DNA of 64,000 nt from Polyangia bacterium. Lineage in GTDB: Bacteria; Myxococcota_A; Polyangia; Nannocystales; Nannocystaceae. The notes beneath the pieces are model-generated. The model had not been told where the DNA came from and did not search any database. It saw nothing but the letters and a program-made list of their open reading frames with translations. The translations under genes and the position numbers were made by a program. The stretch is from NCBI GenBank assembly GCA_030424595.1, contig JAUHWG010000005.1, positions 124,001 to 188,000 on the forward strand, given 5' to 3'. This document shows, piece by piece, positions 35,160 to 43,368 of this stretch; positions within the stretch are counted from its first letter, which is position 1, and every line of letters starts with the position of its first letter.

Positions 35160-36047
35160 CTACTCGGGGCGTGAGACGACGAGGCCGAACATCAACGGCA
35201 CCGTCGCGGCCCCCTCGGGGACCCGCCAGCGCCGATCCCCCGCGCCGCTCTCGACCAGCCCGGGCTGCACGCGACAGCCGTTGCTGTAGGGGTACTCGCG
35301 CAGGAGCTCGATCCGCAGCCCCGCGCCGGCGAACGCCGTGACCAGCTCGGCGAGCGTGTGCTGCCAGGAGACCGCGGGGATGTCGTTCGTCCCGGCGGGC
35401 CCGCTGCCCTCGGCGCTCAGGCCCTCTCCCGAGTCGGCGACGTAGTCACCGACGGGCTCCACGAAGGGGACGCTCTGAAAGTAGTCATCGCCGCCGCGGA
35501 GGTCGATCGCCTCGCCGAGGCTCCAGCACAGCGGGTGGAACTCGACATAGACGAAGCGCCCCCCCGGCCGGAGGATCCGCGCGACACCGCGGGCCCAGGC
35601 GTCGAGCTCCTTGATCCAGCCCGTCACCCCGTAGCTCGCGAAGGCGACGTCAAAGCGCTCGTCGGTGGTCGACATCCAGGCGATCGCCTCGCCCAGCTCG
35701 AAGCGCGCCGGGATCCCCGACTCCGCGCTCAGGCGCCGCGCGAAGCGGATCGCCTCGTCGGAGAAGTCGACGCCGACCACCTCCTCGGCGCCCAGGCGGG
35801 CGACGCAGAGCGAGTCCTGCCCGGAGTTGCACTGGACGTGGACGATGCGCTTGCCCCGGAGATCGCCGAGAAGCTCGATCTCCTCCGCGAAGAGGGTGGT
35901 CCCCCCACCGCGGAGAAATGCCGCTTGATCGCCCTTGTGCGCGTTGTGGTTGGCGGTCGCCCGGTTCCAGCTCCTGCGGGTCTGGTCGAGCTCCGCGTCG
36001 AGCTCGAGCCCGACATCCCTGTTCTCTAGAGTCTCGTCGCCTTGCAT
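35160..36047 (-). CDS. Class I SAM-dependent methyltransferase
   Basis: 295 residues. The opening QTRRSWNRATANHNAHKGDQ is the typical N-terminal helix of small-molecule methyltransferases. The SAM-binding loop is IVHVQCNSGQDSLCVARLGA, where the usual GxGxG is changed to QCNSGQ. Then come VGVDFSDEAI, FDVAFASYGVTGWI and ILRPGGRFVYVEFHP. This matches class I methyltransferases near UbiE/Coq5 in length and order. It converges on xdhB. The acceptor is unknown. Confidence 0.87.
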   Translation of the reverse strand: MQGDETLENRDVGLELDAELDQTRRSWNRATANHNAHKGDQAAFLRGGGTTLFAEEIELLGDLRGKRIVHVQCNSGQDSLCVARLGAEEVVGVDFSDEAIRFARRLSAESGIPARFELGEAIAWMSTTDERFDVAFASYGVTGWIKELDAWARGVARILRPGGRFVYVEFHPLCWSLGEAIDLRGGDDYFQSVPFVEPVGDYVADSGEGLSAEGSGPAGTNDIPAVSWQHTLAELVTAFAGAGLRIELLREYPYSNGCRVQPGLVESGAGDRRWRVPEGAATVPLMFGLVVSRPE

Positions 36048-36197
36048 GAAGCGTGCTCTCTTCCGTCGCTCGTGGTCCGGCCCTGTCTGCGTCGAGACGA
36101 CGGAGCAGCACCCCGCCGGACAAGCTCAACGCGGTCGCCGTCAGGTCGACCGGTGCGGGCTCGCCCCTCGTCCGACCCTAGGCCCTAGGCTTCGAGC

Positions 36198-37040
36198 TCA
36201 GTCGAGGAAGAAGTCCTTGATCAGCTCGTGCCCCGGCTCGACCGCATAGCGCTCGAAGTCGGTCACACCGTTGCTCCGCAGCAGGTCCTCGTCGATGAAG
36301 AATTGCCCGGTGTGCTCCTTGCTCGGCCGGCTCAGGATCAGGTGGGCGGCGTCGGACATGATCTCCTCGGTACGACAGGAGGCCATCGCCCCCTTGCCGC
36401 CGATCATCATCATCGCCGCGGTCGCGATCGCGGTCTGGGGCCAGAGCGCGTTGACAGCGACCCCCTTGCCCGCGAACTCGGCGGCCATGCCGAGGACGCA
36501 CATGCTCATCCCGTACTTCGCCATGGTGTAGGCGACATGGTCCTTGAACCAGCGGGGGTTCATGTTGAGCGGCGGCGAGATGTTGAGGATGTGCGGGTTT
36601 TCGGCCTTGAGCAGGTGCGGCAGGCAGAAGTGCGAGCAGGCGTAGGTCCCGCGGGCGTTCACCTGGTGCATCAGGTCGTAGCGCTTGAGCGGAGTGTGGA
36701 GGGTGCCGGTCAGGCTGATCGCGCTGGCGTTGTTGACCAGGATGTCGATCCCGCCGAACTCTTTTACCGCCATCTCGACCGCCTCGGCGATCCGGCCCTC
36801 GTCACGGATGTCGACGACGAGCGGCAAGGCCTGTCCGCCGGCGGCCTCGATCTCCGCCGCCGCGGTGTAGATCGTCCCGGGGAGCTTCGGGTGGGGCTCC
36901 GCCGTCTTCGCGGCGATGACGATGTTGGCGCCGTCCGCCGCCGCTCGCAGAGCGATCGCCTTGCCGATCCCTCGGCTGGCGCCGCTGATAAAGATGGTCT
37001 TTCCTGCGAGGGGCTTGGTCTGCTTCTGATCGGCGGTCAT
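36198..37040 (-). CDS. HSDL2-like short-chain dehydrogenase
   Basis: 280 residues from ATG 37040; a longer frame to 37103 is low complexity. The NAD(P) motif is FISGASRGIGKAIALRAA, then DILVNNASAIS. Catalytic Tyr and Lys lie in HVAYTMAKYGMS, preceded by NISPPLNMNPRWFK, a segment characteristic of hydroxysteroid-dehydrogenase-like protein 2 (HSDL2) relatives. HSDL2 is peroxisomal in animals and linked to fatty-acid metabolism; the bacterial role is unknown. No SCP2 sterol-carrier domain follows, unlike animal HSDL2. It is transcribed downstream of the nuclease-fold gene on the same strand with a 195-base gap that contains a 10-bp array. Confidence 0.9.
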   Translation of the reverse strand: MTADQKQTKPLAGKTIFISGASRGIGKAIALRAAADGANIVIAAKTAEPHPKLPGTIYTAAAEIEAAGGQALPLVVDIRDEGRIAEAVEMAVKEFGGIDILVNNASAISLTGTLHTPLKRYDLMHQVNARGTYACSHFCLPHLLKAENPHILNISPPLNMNPRWFKDHVAYTMAKYGMSMCVLGMAAEFAGKGVAVNALWPQTAIATAAMMMIGGKGAMASCRTEEIMSDAAHLILSRPSKEHTGQFFIDEDLLRSNGVTDFERYAVEPGHELIKDFFLD

Positions 37041-37141
37041 CGGCGCCGAAGATAACCCCAGAGGGGCCCCCGAGGACAGCAGCGCCGAGGAGAGGCCTTC
37101 CATAGCCCCTGCGACCGCGGCAGCCCTCCCCAGGAGCCCCT

Positions 37142-37210
37142 CCCCAGGCCCCCCAGGCCTCCCCAGGCCCCCCCAGGCCTCCCCAGGCCTCCCCAGGCCT
37201 CCCCAGGCCC
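37142..37210. repeat. 10-bp tandem array, 7 copies
   Basis: Unit CCCCAGGCCT with T/C variants, seven consecutive copies in exact 10-base phase. It lies between the HSDL2-like gene and the nuclease-fold gene (both minus strand). Confidence 0.9.
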
Positions 37211-37235
37211 TGCAGACGGCCCAGGAGACCCCTTC

Positions 37236-38384
37236 CTACTCTTCGGCGCCAGTGAGCGGGAGCTGCTCACCGCGACGACAGATGTCGAGGGAGCGGGCGA
37301 TCAACGCCTCGAGGGCCCAGATCTGCGCGGGGTCGTCGAGGAGAACCCGGGAGACGCCGAAGCTCTGCGGCGCCTCTTCGACGACAAATCCGCGGACGAG
37401 GGTGCTCGCCTCCGACACCGGCACCAAGGTCGTCAGGGCTCTCCGTCGTGAGCCGTCGAACCACCGGACAAACCATCGACTCGGCGTCTTCAGGCCGACA
37501 CCGTGGTAGTTCGTCGTCTCGCGGTGGACGATGTCGACAGGCTCGGCGCCGGCCCTTGATGCGATCGATCGGATCATCGTGATCGCCTCGGGCTCCCCCG
37601 CAGGGCGAGCCTCTGCGGCGGCGATGAGCCCGAGCCCGACCGCCTCGCTCGCCGCCCGCAGGCGGAGGCGAAGCGCGTCGATGTAGTCCTCGCTGAGGAA
37701 GGTCAGGATCGCCGGGGTCACGGCCTCCTCCGCGAGACGGCCGAGGCGCTCGAGCACGGGCCTCGTCCGCTTGCCCTCGTAGACACCGTCGCTGAGCCAG
37801 CGGAGGAAGTCGGGCTCCGCCGCCGGCGCCCGCAGTGCGCAGGTCAAGCGCTCGCGCAGCGCCGACCGGAGCACCTCATCTTCGGCGCGGCTGATCAGCG
37901 CCCGCGGCTCAAAAGCATCCCTCGAGAACCTGCTGAGGAGCTGGCTCGCGATCGCATGATCCGCCTCCGGGCCCGCGACCGCGAAGGCGCAGAAGGGCGT
38001 CGGGTCGAGCGTTCCTGGCGACTGAATGTCCGCGTAGATCTGGTAGCGGGCGCCGTCGGTGATCATCAGGAAGCGGAGCCCGTCGCCGATCGCCTTCGCC
38101 AACACCGAGCGCGACCATAGATCGCTGCCCAAGGGCCGGACGTCGACGATCATCCGCAGGGTCTTCCCGTCCCCCTCGTAGATCGCGATGTCGGCGGTCG
38201 CGGAGCCGCCGTCGGCGAAGGCCAGCGGCTCGCCGCAACGCAGCTCGAGCGGGTTCGACACCGCATAGCCAAGACTGCGCAGAAGGGGCAGTACGAGCAC
38301 TTGTGTGATGCTCTCGCGGCTCGCCAGGAGATCACGGCTCCGCTCAATCGTCTCCGCCAAAGTGCTCAGAATTCGCGCGTCCAT
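37236..38384 (-). CDS. HsdR-N-like (PD-(D/E)XK fold) protein with altered active site
   Basis: 382 residues. The N-terminus reads like the type I restriction R-subunit nuclease domain (HSDR_N) and the related stand-alone COG4748-type proteins: SRESITQVLVLPLLRSLGYA then a strand pair ADIAIYEGDGKTLRMIVDVRPLG. In active members the end is E-x-K (as IECKxLG); here it is D81-V82-R83, so the catalytic Lys and Glu are replaced. D65 of ADIAI is retained. There is no helicase part, HsdM or HsdS nearby. The C-terminal 250 residues are unassigned. It may be a DNA-binding or regulatory relative, not a nuclease. An 18-bp inverted repeat lies 23 bases upstream of the start. Confidence 0.75.
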   Translation of the reverse strand: MDARILSTLAETIERSRDLLASRESITQVLVLPLLRSLGYAVSNPLELRCGEPLAFADGGSATADIAIYEGDGKTLRMIVDVRPLGSDLWSRSVLAKAIGDGLRFLMITDGARYQIYADIQSPGTLDPTPFCAFAVAGPEADHAIASQLLSRFSRDAFEPRALISRAEDEVLRSALRERLTCALRAPAAEPDFLRWLSDGVYEGKRTRPVLERLGRLAEEAVTPAILTFLSEDYIDALRLRLRAASEAVGLGLIAAAEARPAGEPEAITMIRSIASRAGAEPVDIVHRETTNYHGVGLKTPSRWFVRWFDGSRRRALTTLVPVSEASTLVRGFVVEEAPQSFGVSRVLLDDPAQIWALEALIARSLDICRRGEQLPLTGAEE

Positions 38385-38804
38385 CGTCCACCAACCTCGT
38401 CTTTGTCTACGTTCTCCAACGTAGGTCAGGAGGACGATCTAAAGGAGATCAAGGGACAGGCGATGACGCGCTCTCATTTGACACCAGCGACGTGGAGGGC
38501 GATGTCAGGGAGCACGCGCGCGGTCGCGTCGACGATGCTCAATCCTGTCGCAGAAGACATGTCCCGATGAACTTCGACGCGGACGTCGTCCGCCTGCGGT
38601 GCTCGGCCGTGCTGGCCGCGATCTCACGCGCCGCCGGATCCCGGTCCTCCTGACTCGTCGTCGGTCCTGGTCGCTCACGCCTCCCAGGTAGGTGTCGCCC
38701 GCACCCACGCCGAAGCCGCCGCAGACGGTCTCTCGGGGCCGCCAGCCGACCGTCTGGCCCGCTCTCGACCCTGCGGCTCCGCGCTCGACGTACACTCTAG
38801 AGCC
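38385..38804. other. 420-base gene-free divergent region
   Basis: Lies between the divergent nuclease-fold and serine-hydrolase genes. The inverted repeat at 38407-38424 is the only clear element. A 119-codon minus-strand frame (38505-38864) overlaps the hydrolase start and lacks coding bias. Confidence 0.5.
38407..38424 (-). promoter_or_regulatory. Inverted repeat upstream of the nuclease-fold gene
   Basis: CTACGTT-CTCC-AACGTAG, 7-bp perfect arms with 4-base spacer, centred about 31 bases before the minus-strand ATG at 38384. A likely repressor site or leader hairpin. Confidence 0.5.
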
Positions 38805-39509
38805 ATGAGCGCAGTTCTCGTACTCCACGGCATCACGATGTCGGGCCCCTCGGTTCTTCATCACCTCGGCCCTGTCGCCGATGCCCTCCGCGGGCTCGGC
38901 CTCGAGCTCATCGCCCCCAACGCGAGCCGACGGATCGACGCCGACGAGCTGCAGGGCCTGCTCGGCTGGCTAGGGGGTGCCTACGCGAAGGCCGACCAGA
39001 GCGCGGGCGACGTCTTTCGCGACGGCACCTTCTGGGAGGGCGAGGGTGAACACTACGATTGGTTCGGCTCCGAGACTGTCGATGAGAAGAGGGACTACAG
39101 GGCGCTGGGGGCGAGCCTCGAGGTGATCCGCAGCGCGACCGAAGGCCGTTATGTGGTCGGCATCATCGGCTTCTCCCAGGGCTGCGCGATGGCGGCGTTG
39201 ACCGCCGGGCTCGCCAGGAAGGGGCACCTCCCCTTCGGCCAGAGCCTGCGCTTTGGCGCCTTCTTCTCCGGGTTCAAGGCCGTCTTTGATCGGCCCGCGC
39301 TGGACCCATGGCCAGTCGGCGATCTGCCGGCGCTCCTGACCTGGGGCCGCAGGGACCCTGTCTTTCCGAAGGAGGAGACGATACGAGCCCTCGCCGCGGA
39401 GTTCAAAAGCCCGGAGCTCGTCATCCTCGACGAGCTTAGCCACGTCGTCCCGAGCGACCCCGTGACGGTGGCTCGGGTCGTCGAGTTCGTCCGTCGTCAC
39501 CTCCCGTAG
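38805..39509 (+). CDS. Serine hydrolase of the FSH1/OVCA2 type
   Basis: 234 residues with an alpha/beta-hydrolase fold. It opens AVLVLHGITMSGPSVLHHLG. The nucleophile Ser sits in GIIGFSQGCAMAA, Asp in LTWGRRDPVFP and His in LDELSHVVPSD, the FSH (family of serine hydrolases) order. The insert FWEGEGEHYDWFGSE after the first domain matches the family. Animal OVCA2 hydrolyses long-chain acyl esters; the bacterial substrate is not known. It is transcribed alone on the plus strand and converges on ttcA. Confidence 0.9.
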   Translation: MSAVLVLHGITMSGPSVLHHLGPVADALRGLGLELIAPNASRRIDADELQGLLGWLGGAYAKADQSAGDVFRDGTFWEGEGEHYDWFGSETVDEKRDYRALGASLEVIRSATEGRYVVGIIGFSQGCAMAALTAGLARKGHLPFGQSLRFGAFFSGFKAVFDRPALDPWPVGDLPALLTWGRRDPVFPKEETIRALAAEFKSPELVILDELSHVVPSDPVTVARVVEFVRRHLP

Positions 39510-39554
39510 GGGCTCTGAGGGCAGACCGCAGGGGCGAACCCCCGCCGATGAGTC

Positions 39555-39584
39555 GACCGGGCGCGACCGGGCGCGACCGGGCGC
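39555..39584. repeat. 10-bp tandem array, 3 copies
   Basis: GACCGGGCGC three times exactly, between the convergent serine hydrolase and ttcA stops. Confidence 0.85.
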
Positions 39585-39670
39585 AGGGCCCCGACGAGCG
39601 GATGGTGCCCCGCAGGAAGGAGCGAAGGAAGGAGCCGCCGCGGACGGGGCTCCGAGCTGGCGCATGGCCG

Positions 39671-40522
39671 CTACGAGCGGATCACCGGCAGGCTCCGAGA
39701 TCCCTTGGCCGCCACGGGAGCCGTCTCTTCGCCGGAGGCGGACGCCCCCGCGATGAGGTCACGGTCGAGGAAGTGCGTCTTCGACACGTTCCGCAGCGCG
39801 TTCAGCATCACCGAGCGGACGTTGGGGTTGTCCTCCTCGAGCCGGGCCAAGAGCTCCGCCATCGCCTCCCTTCTCAGCCCATTTTGTGAGCCACAGAGGT
39901 TGCACGGGAGGATCGGGTAGGCCGCGCTCAGAGCCCAGCGGGCGATGTCCGACTCCGCACACTCGATCAGCGGGCGGACGACCCGAAAGCGACCGTTGTC
40001 CGTGGTGTAGCCCGCGGGCATCGCCTGCAGGCGACCGGCGTAGAAGAGGTTCATCAAGAGGGTCTCGAGGGCGTCGTCGCGGTGGTGACCGAGGGCGATC
40101 ACGCCGCACCCCAGCCGCTCCGCGGCCTCGTAGAGGATCCCCCGGCGCAGGCGCGAGCAGACGGCGCAGTAGGCCTTCCCCGCCGGGGTCTCCTCGATCA
40201 CCCGCGAGTAGGTGTCACGATGGAGGATCTCGTGCTCGATCCCGGATCCCTCAAGCCAGGCCCGCAGCGGCGCTCCGTCGTAGCCCGGCTGGCTCTGATC
40301 CAGGTGCACTGCGACCAGCGAGAAGTCGAAGGGGGCCCGTCGCTGCGCCCGGCTCAAGAGGTCGAGGAGGGTGTAGCTGTCCTTGCCGCCAGAGACCGCG
40401 ACCATCACCCGATCCCCGGGCCCGATCAGCCCGTAGGTGGCGATGGTCTTGGTCATCGCCCGCGAGATCCGCCTCCGGAGCGCCTCGTCCGACCTGCTCT
40501 CGCGGGGCACAGCGTCCATCAC
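39671..40522 (-). CDS. ttcA: tRNA 2-thiocytidine biosynthesis protein
   Basis: 283 residues. TtcA thiolates C32 of certain tRNAs using ATP and an Fe-S cluster. The PP-loop is VMVAVSGGKDSYTLL near residues 39-53. Two CxxC motifs, KAYCAVCSRLRRG and ILPCNLCGSQ, plus a further Cys are the cluster and sulphur ligands. GHHRDDALETLLMNLFYAGRL is the family signature. It starts at 40522 (MMDAVPRES) with the second Met equally possible. Sits 59 bases after the DUF1244 gene, possibly in one transcript with that gene and the HD hydrolase. Confidence 0.95.
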   Translation of the reverse strand: MMDAVPRESRSDEALRRRISRAMTKTIATYGLIGPGDRVMVAVSGGKDSYTLLDLLSRAQRRAPFDFSLVAVHLDQSQPGYDGAPLRAWLEGSGIEHEILHRDTYSRVIEETPAGKAYCAVCSRLRRGILYEAAERLGCGVIALGHHRDDALETLLMNLFYAGRLQAMPAGYTTDNGRFRVVRPLIECAESDIARWALSAAYPILPCNLCGSQNGLRREAMAELLARLEEDNPNVRSVMLNALRNVSKTHFLDRDLIAGASASGEETAPVAAKGSRSLPVIRS

Positions 40523-40581
40523 GGTCTACTCCCAGCGGATCAAGCGGGCTCGGAGAGGATCTTCGGTGGCCTGCGCGCGCC

Positions 40582-40854
40582 CTACTTCTGGTGGTTGGCC
40601 TTCCACTCGGCGTAGGTCATCCCGTACACCCGCTCGCGCGAGGCGTCCTTCGAGAGCTCGATCCCCCGCTCCGCCGCCGCCTCCGCGTACCAGCGCGCGA
40701 GGCAATTGCGACAGAACCCGCTGAGGTTCATCAGGTCGATGTTCTGCACGTCGGTGCGCCCGCGGAGGTGCGCCACCAGGGAGCGGAATGCCGCGGCCTC
40801 GAGCTCGATCTCTGTCTGCGCGTCGATGGTGGTCTTGGCTTGGGGGTCGCTCAT
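40582..40854 (-). CDS. DUF1244 family protein
   Basis: 90 residues from ATG 40854 (MSDPQAK); ATG 40881 adds nine residues and itself contains the AAGGAG that would serve 40854, twelve bases upstream. The family signature LMNLSGFCRNCLARWYAEAA is complete, followed by RVYGMTYAEWKANHQK at the C-terminus. The two Cys (FCRNC) are conserved in the family, suggesting metal or redox chemistry, but the function is unknown. DUF1244 genes are common in Proteobacteria. It is between the HD hydrolase and ttcA on the same strand. Confidence 0.9.
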   Translation of the reverse strand: MSDPQAKTTIDAQTEIELEAAAFRSLVAHLRGRTDVQNIDLMNLSGFCRNCLARWYAEAAAERGIELSKDASRERVYGMTYAEWKANHQK

Positions 40855-40983
40855 CTTGTCGTCTCGCTCCTTGAGATGCACAGCGTGGGGGCTGGCTCGC
40901 GGCCTGAGCTCGCTCGGGAGACAAGCCTCCGGGGGCGTCGTCCTCGCGAGCCAGGGGTAGGCTCGAACCAGGGGGGTCGTGGG

Positions 40984-41562
40984 CTAGAAAAAGATCCCGC
41001 GGAAGAGCGTCCACGGCTCGCGCTTGACCACTCGCCAGGTGAAGTCGACGAGCACCCGATCAAAGTTGTCGCGGGGATAGGCCGCGAAGATCTCGCCCAC
41101 GGCCCCCTTGTCGAGCCCGAAGCGGGCGACCCCGTGGGTGTGCTCGATCTGGACGGCGCGGCGGAAACAATTCGCCTGGCGCGAGAGCCCGGTCACCGGC
41201 AAGAGCCGATGGTTGAAGACCAGGCACTCGCGGAGAATGTCGTCGGGCGCGCCTCCGAGGTCCTGACCGTCCGTGACCCGCTCGAAGAGCGCGTGGCTGC
41301 GGTGGAGGTAGGTCTTGCCCTCGAGCTCCTCCGAGACCAGCCCGAGATCGTGGAGCATCGCCACGAGGTAGGCGACGTTGCGGTCGAGCTCCACCCCTTC
41401 GCGCTCCATCAGCATCACCGCGAGGTGATAGAGCCGCCGACAGTGGTTGCGCAGGCCGTCACCCTCGTAGGGGCTGACGCTGTCGAAGATCCGATCGGCG
41501 AGCTCGATGAGGCCGTGGGTCGACGCGCGGGGCTCGGGTTGGGTCGCTGCGAGGGCGCTCAT
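40984..41562 (-). CDS. HD-domain hydrolase
   Basis: 192 residues from ATG 41562, which has AGGAG eight bases upstream; two earlier in-frame starts (41568 and 41592) have worse spacing. The metal-binding His and His-Asp pair lie in NHCRRLYHLAVMLM and YLVAMLHDLGLV, with further His in KTYLHRSHALFE and FNHRLLPV. HD proteins hydrolyse phosphate esters or nucleotides; this single-domain form resembles diguanylate-unrelated HD relatives near YpgQ in size. It leads a possible operon with the DUF1244 gene and ttcA. Substrate unknown. Confidence 0.85.
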   Translation of the reverse strand: MSALAATQPEPRASTHGLIELADRIFDSVSPYEGDGLRNHCRRLYHLAVMLMEREGVELDRNVAYLVAMLHDLGLVSEELEGKTYLHRSHALFERVTDGQDLGGAPDDILRECLVFNHRLLPVTGLSRQANCFRRAVQIEHTHGVARFGLDKGAVGEIFAAYPRDNFDRVLVDFTWRVVKREPWTLFRGIFF

Positions 41563-41789
41563 GTTCATCGCTCCTGGGCTGTCGATGGCCACGCACTGTG
41601 GACCTTCGATCGGCCCCTACGATGGCCGATCGTGCGCGACCGCGTCAAATGTGCGGCAGTGCACGAGGCGGGCCCCGAGAGTCTCTCTCGCGCGCCGCGG
41701 GGCTCATCCCGCGGGGAGGGGGTGGGCCCCCTCGCAGACGGTGATCGTCCTCACCGCGACCCTTGCGGGTCATCATGGATCATCACTCC

Positions 41790-42476
41790 TCAGCCGGGGA
41801 CCAGCGGCCCGAGGCCGACGCCCTCGAGGAGCAGATCGACGACCCGGCGCTGCATCTCGATCCGCCGGCGCTCCGGGAAGCCCATCCAGGTCTCGACGCA
41901 GACGCCGATGCAGTCGACGGCGTCGACGATGACCTCCGTCGACGAGGTCGAGACCGGGTAGTACTGGGGAGCCCAGCGCTCGCTCTCATCCGCCAGCTCC
42001 GCGTTCATCTGATCGACCACCTGGCCGACCAAGGCCGGCATCGGATCGACGCCGTAGACCAGGGTCTGACCGAAGGAGGGCGTGACCGCCGGATCGTAGC
42101 GCTTATGGGACTCGTGCAACGTCGTGACCAGGACCGGCCGCTCGTCGAGGACCAGGTCCATAAAACGACGGGCCAGCCGCCGCTCGACCTCGGGGGCGTC
42201 AGCGTCGCCGGGGAAGCAACGGTTGAGGTCGAGCCCGCCGGGGGAGCAGCGCTCGCGCGCGCGGTAGGCCGCCGGGTTCATCACCGGGACGACGATCAGC
42301 TTGCCGGCCGTCGGCAGCACCCTGCCCTCGAGGAGCTCCGCGAGGGCGTGCACACCCGCGACCTCATCGCCGTGGATCCCCGCCTGGATCAGCGCGGTGG
42401 GGCCGTGCTTGGCGCCGACGAAGACGTGCAGCGGGAGGGTCGGGGAGAAGTAGTGAATCCCGGGGGAGAGGGGCAT
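41790..42476 (-). CDS. Succinylglutamate desuccinylase/aspartoacylase family hydrolase
   Basis: 228 residues from ATG 42476 (MPLSPGIHYFSPTLPLHVFV); a frame to 42749 runs over Pro/Arg-rich sequence. Zinc-ligand motif QAGIHGDEVAG supplies His and Glu, with the later His in TTLHESHKRYDP. PVMNPAAYRARERCSPGGLD and LNRCFPGDAD are typical of zinc carboxypeptidase-fold AspA/AstE proteins, which cleave N-acyl amino acids. It is shorter than AstE and has no second domain. It lies 187 bases downstream of the fatty-acid hydroxylase gene on the same strand and may belong to its operon. Confidence 0.85.
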   Translation of the reverse strand: MPLSPGIHYFSPTLPLHVFVGAKHGPTALIQAGIHGDEVAGVHALAELLEGRVLPTAGKLIVVPVMNPAAYRARERCSPGGLDLNRCFPGDADAPEVERRLARRFMDLVLDERPVLVTTLHESHKRYDPAVTPSFGQTLVYGVDPMPALVGQVVDQMNAELADESERWAPQYYPVSTSSTEVIVDAVDCIGVCVETWMGFPERRRIEMQRRVVDLLLEGVGLGPLVPG

Positions 42477-42663
42477 CGGAGGCAGAGGATCCGCCGCACC
42501 GGCCCGCCGCGCAAGTGTCGATCGGCGCAGGGAAGCCCATCCGCGTGACCAGGCGGGCGGGCCCTGCGTGCCCTCTTCGCCCTCGACGGAGAAACCCCGC
42601 CGAGCGACGCTCGCCGGGGTTCTCGGAGCCGGAGGCGGGCTAGAGATGCGCCCGCGTTTGCCG

Positions 42664-43368
42664 CTAGGCCGGGGTCTCGACGCCGAGGGTGCGCGTCGTC
42701 TTCGACTTCGCGACGTTCTTGGGATCCTTGGGGAAGGTCCCGAGGACACGGTCGCCGAGGTTGCTCGTGACCCCGAGCCAGTAGTGCTCGTTCTTGAAGT
42801 GGTGGAGCCGGTGGTAGCGCCAGCGCTTGCGGTAGAACTCGGTCTTCGGCAGGTAGTTGGTGTGGGTCAGGTAGTGGATCCACTCGTAGGTGAGGGCCAT
42901 CCCGAGGGTCGAGAGCATCGCCGTCGCGAAGAGATAGGGCGTGGGTGCGACCAGGTACCAGCCGACCGCCGCGATCGCGAGGCCGATCACCCCGGTGAGC
43001 TTCGGGATGAAGATCAGGCTGAGCTGCCAAGGCGCACGGTGGTGCGCGCGGTGGAGGCGGGCGGCGTGAAGATCGAGCTTGAGCCCGAGGATCGTCCGCG
43101 GCTTGAAGTGGAGGACAAAGGTGTGGATCAGCCACTCGACGAAGGGCTGGACCGCGACTACCGCCGCCGGCAGGACCAGGTCCCAGAGGGTGAAGTGACC
43201 CATCGCGAGGCGGACGATCAGGGCGCTCGCCGTCAGCAGGATGAGGAGCGCGGGGCTGGAGTAGCGGATGAAGACGAGGAACACCTTGAGGAGCGAGGGG
43301 TTCGGCTCCTGACGCGAGCTGTGGGGGTCCAGTGAGCTGTTCTTCGGGCTCTTCTTGTCTCGGCTCAT
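42664..43368 (-). CDS. Fatty acid hydroxylase/sterol desaturase family membrane protein
   Basis: 234 residues with four or so membrane helices. The di-iron His motifs are complete: WLIHTFVLH (H82, H87), HRAHH (H106, H109, H110), WIHYLTH (H165, H169) and HRLHH (H186, H189, H190). The family hydroxylates or desaturates lipid chains, sterols or carotenoids using O2. The N-terminal 25 residues are polar (SRDKKSPKNSS). The start overlaps the GntR-gene stop by four bases (ATGA 43365-43368), so it is translated right after the regulator, which very likely controls it. The substrate is unknown; adjacency to an aspartoacylase-type hydrolase suggests acyl-chain chemistry. Confidence 0.9.
   Translation of the reverse strand: MSRDKKSPKNSSLDPHSSRQEPNPSLLKVFLVFIRYSSPALLILLTASALIVRLAMGHFTLWDLVLPAAVVAVQPFVEWLIHTFVLHFKPRTILGLKLDLHAARLHRAHHRAPWQLSLIFIPKLTGVIGLAIAAVGWYLVAPTPYLFATAMLSTLGMALTYEWIHYLTHTNYLPKTEFYRKRWRYHRLHHFKNEHYWLGVTSNLGDRVLGTFPKDPKNVAKSKTTRTLGVETPA

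Noticed and set aside
37236-38384. Type I restriction system
   Set aside because: No HsdM, HsdS or helicase domain is present and the nuclease residues are replaced.
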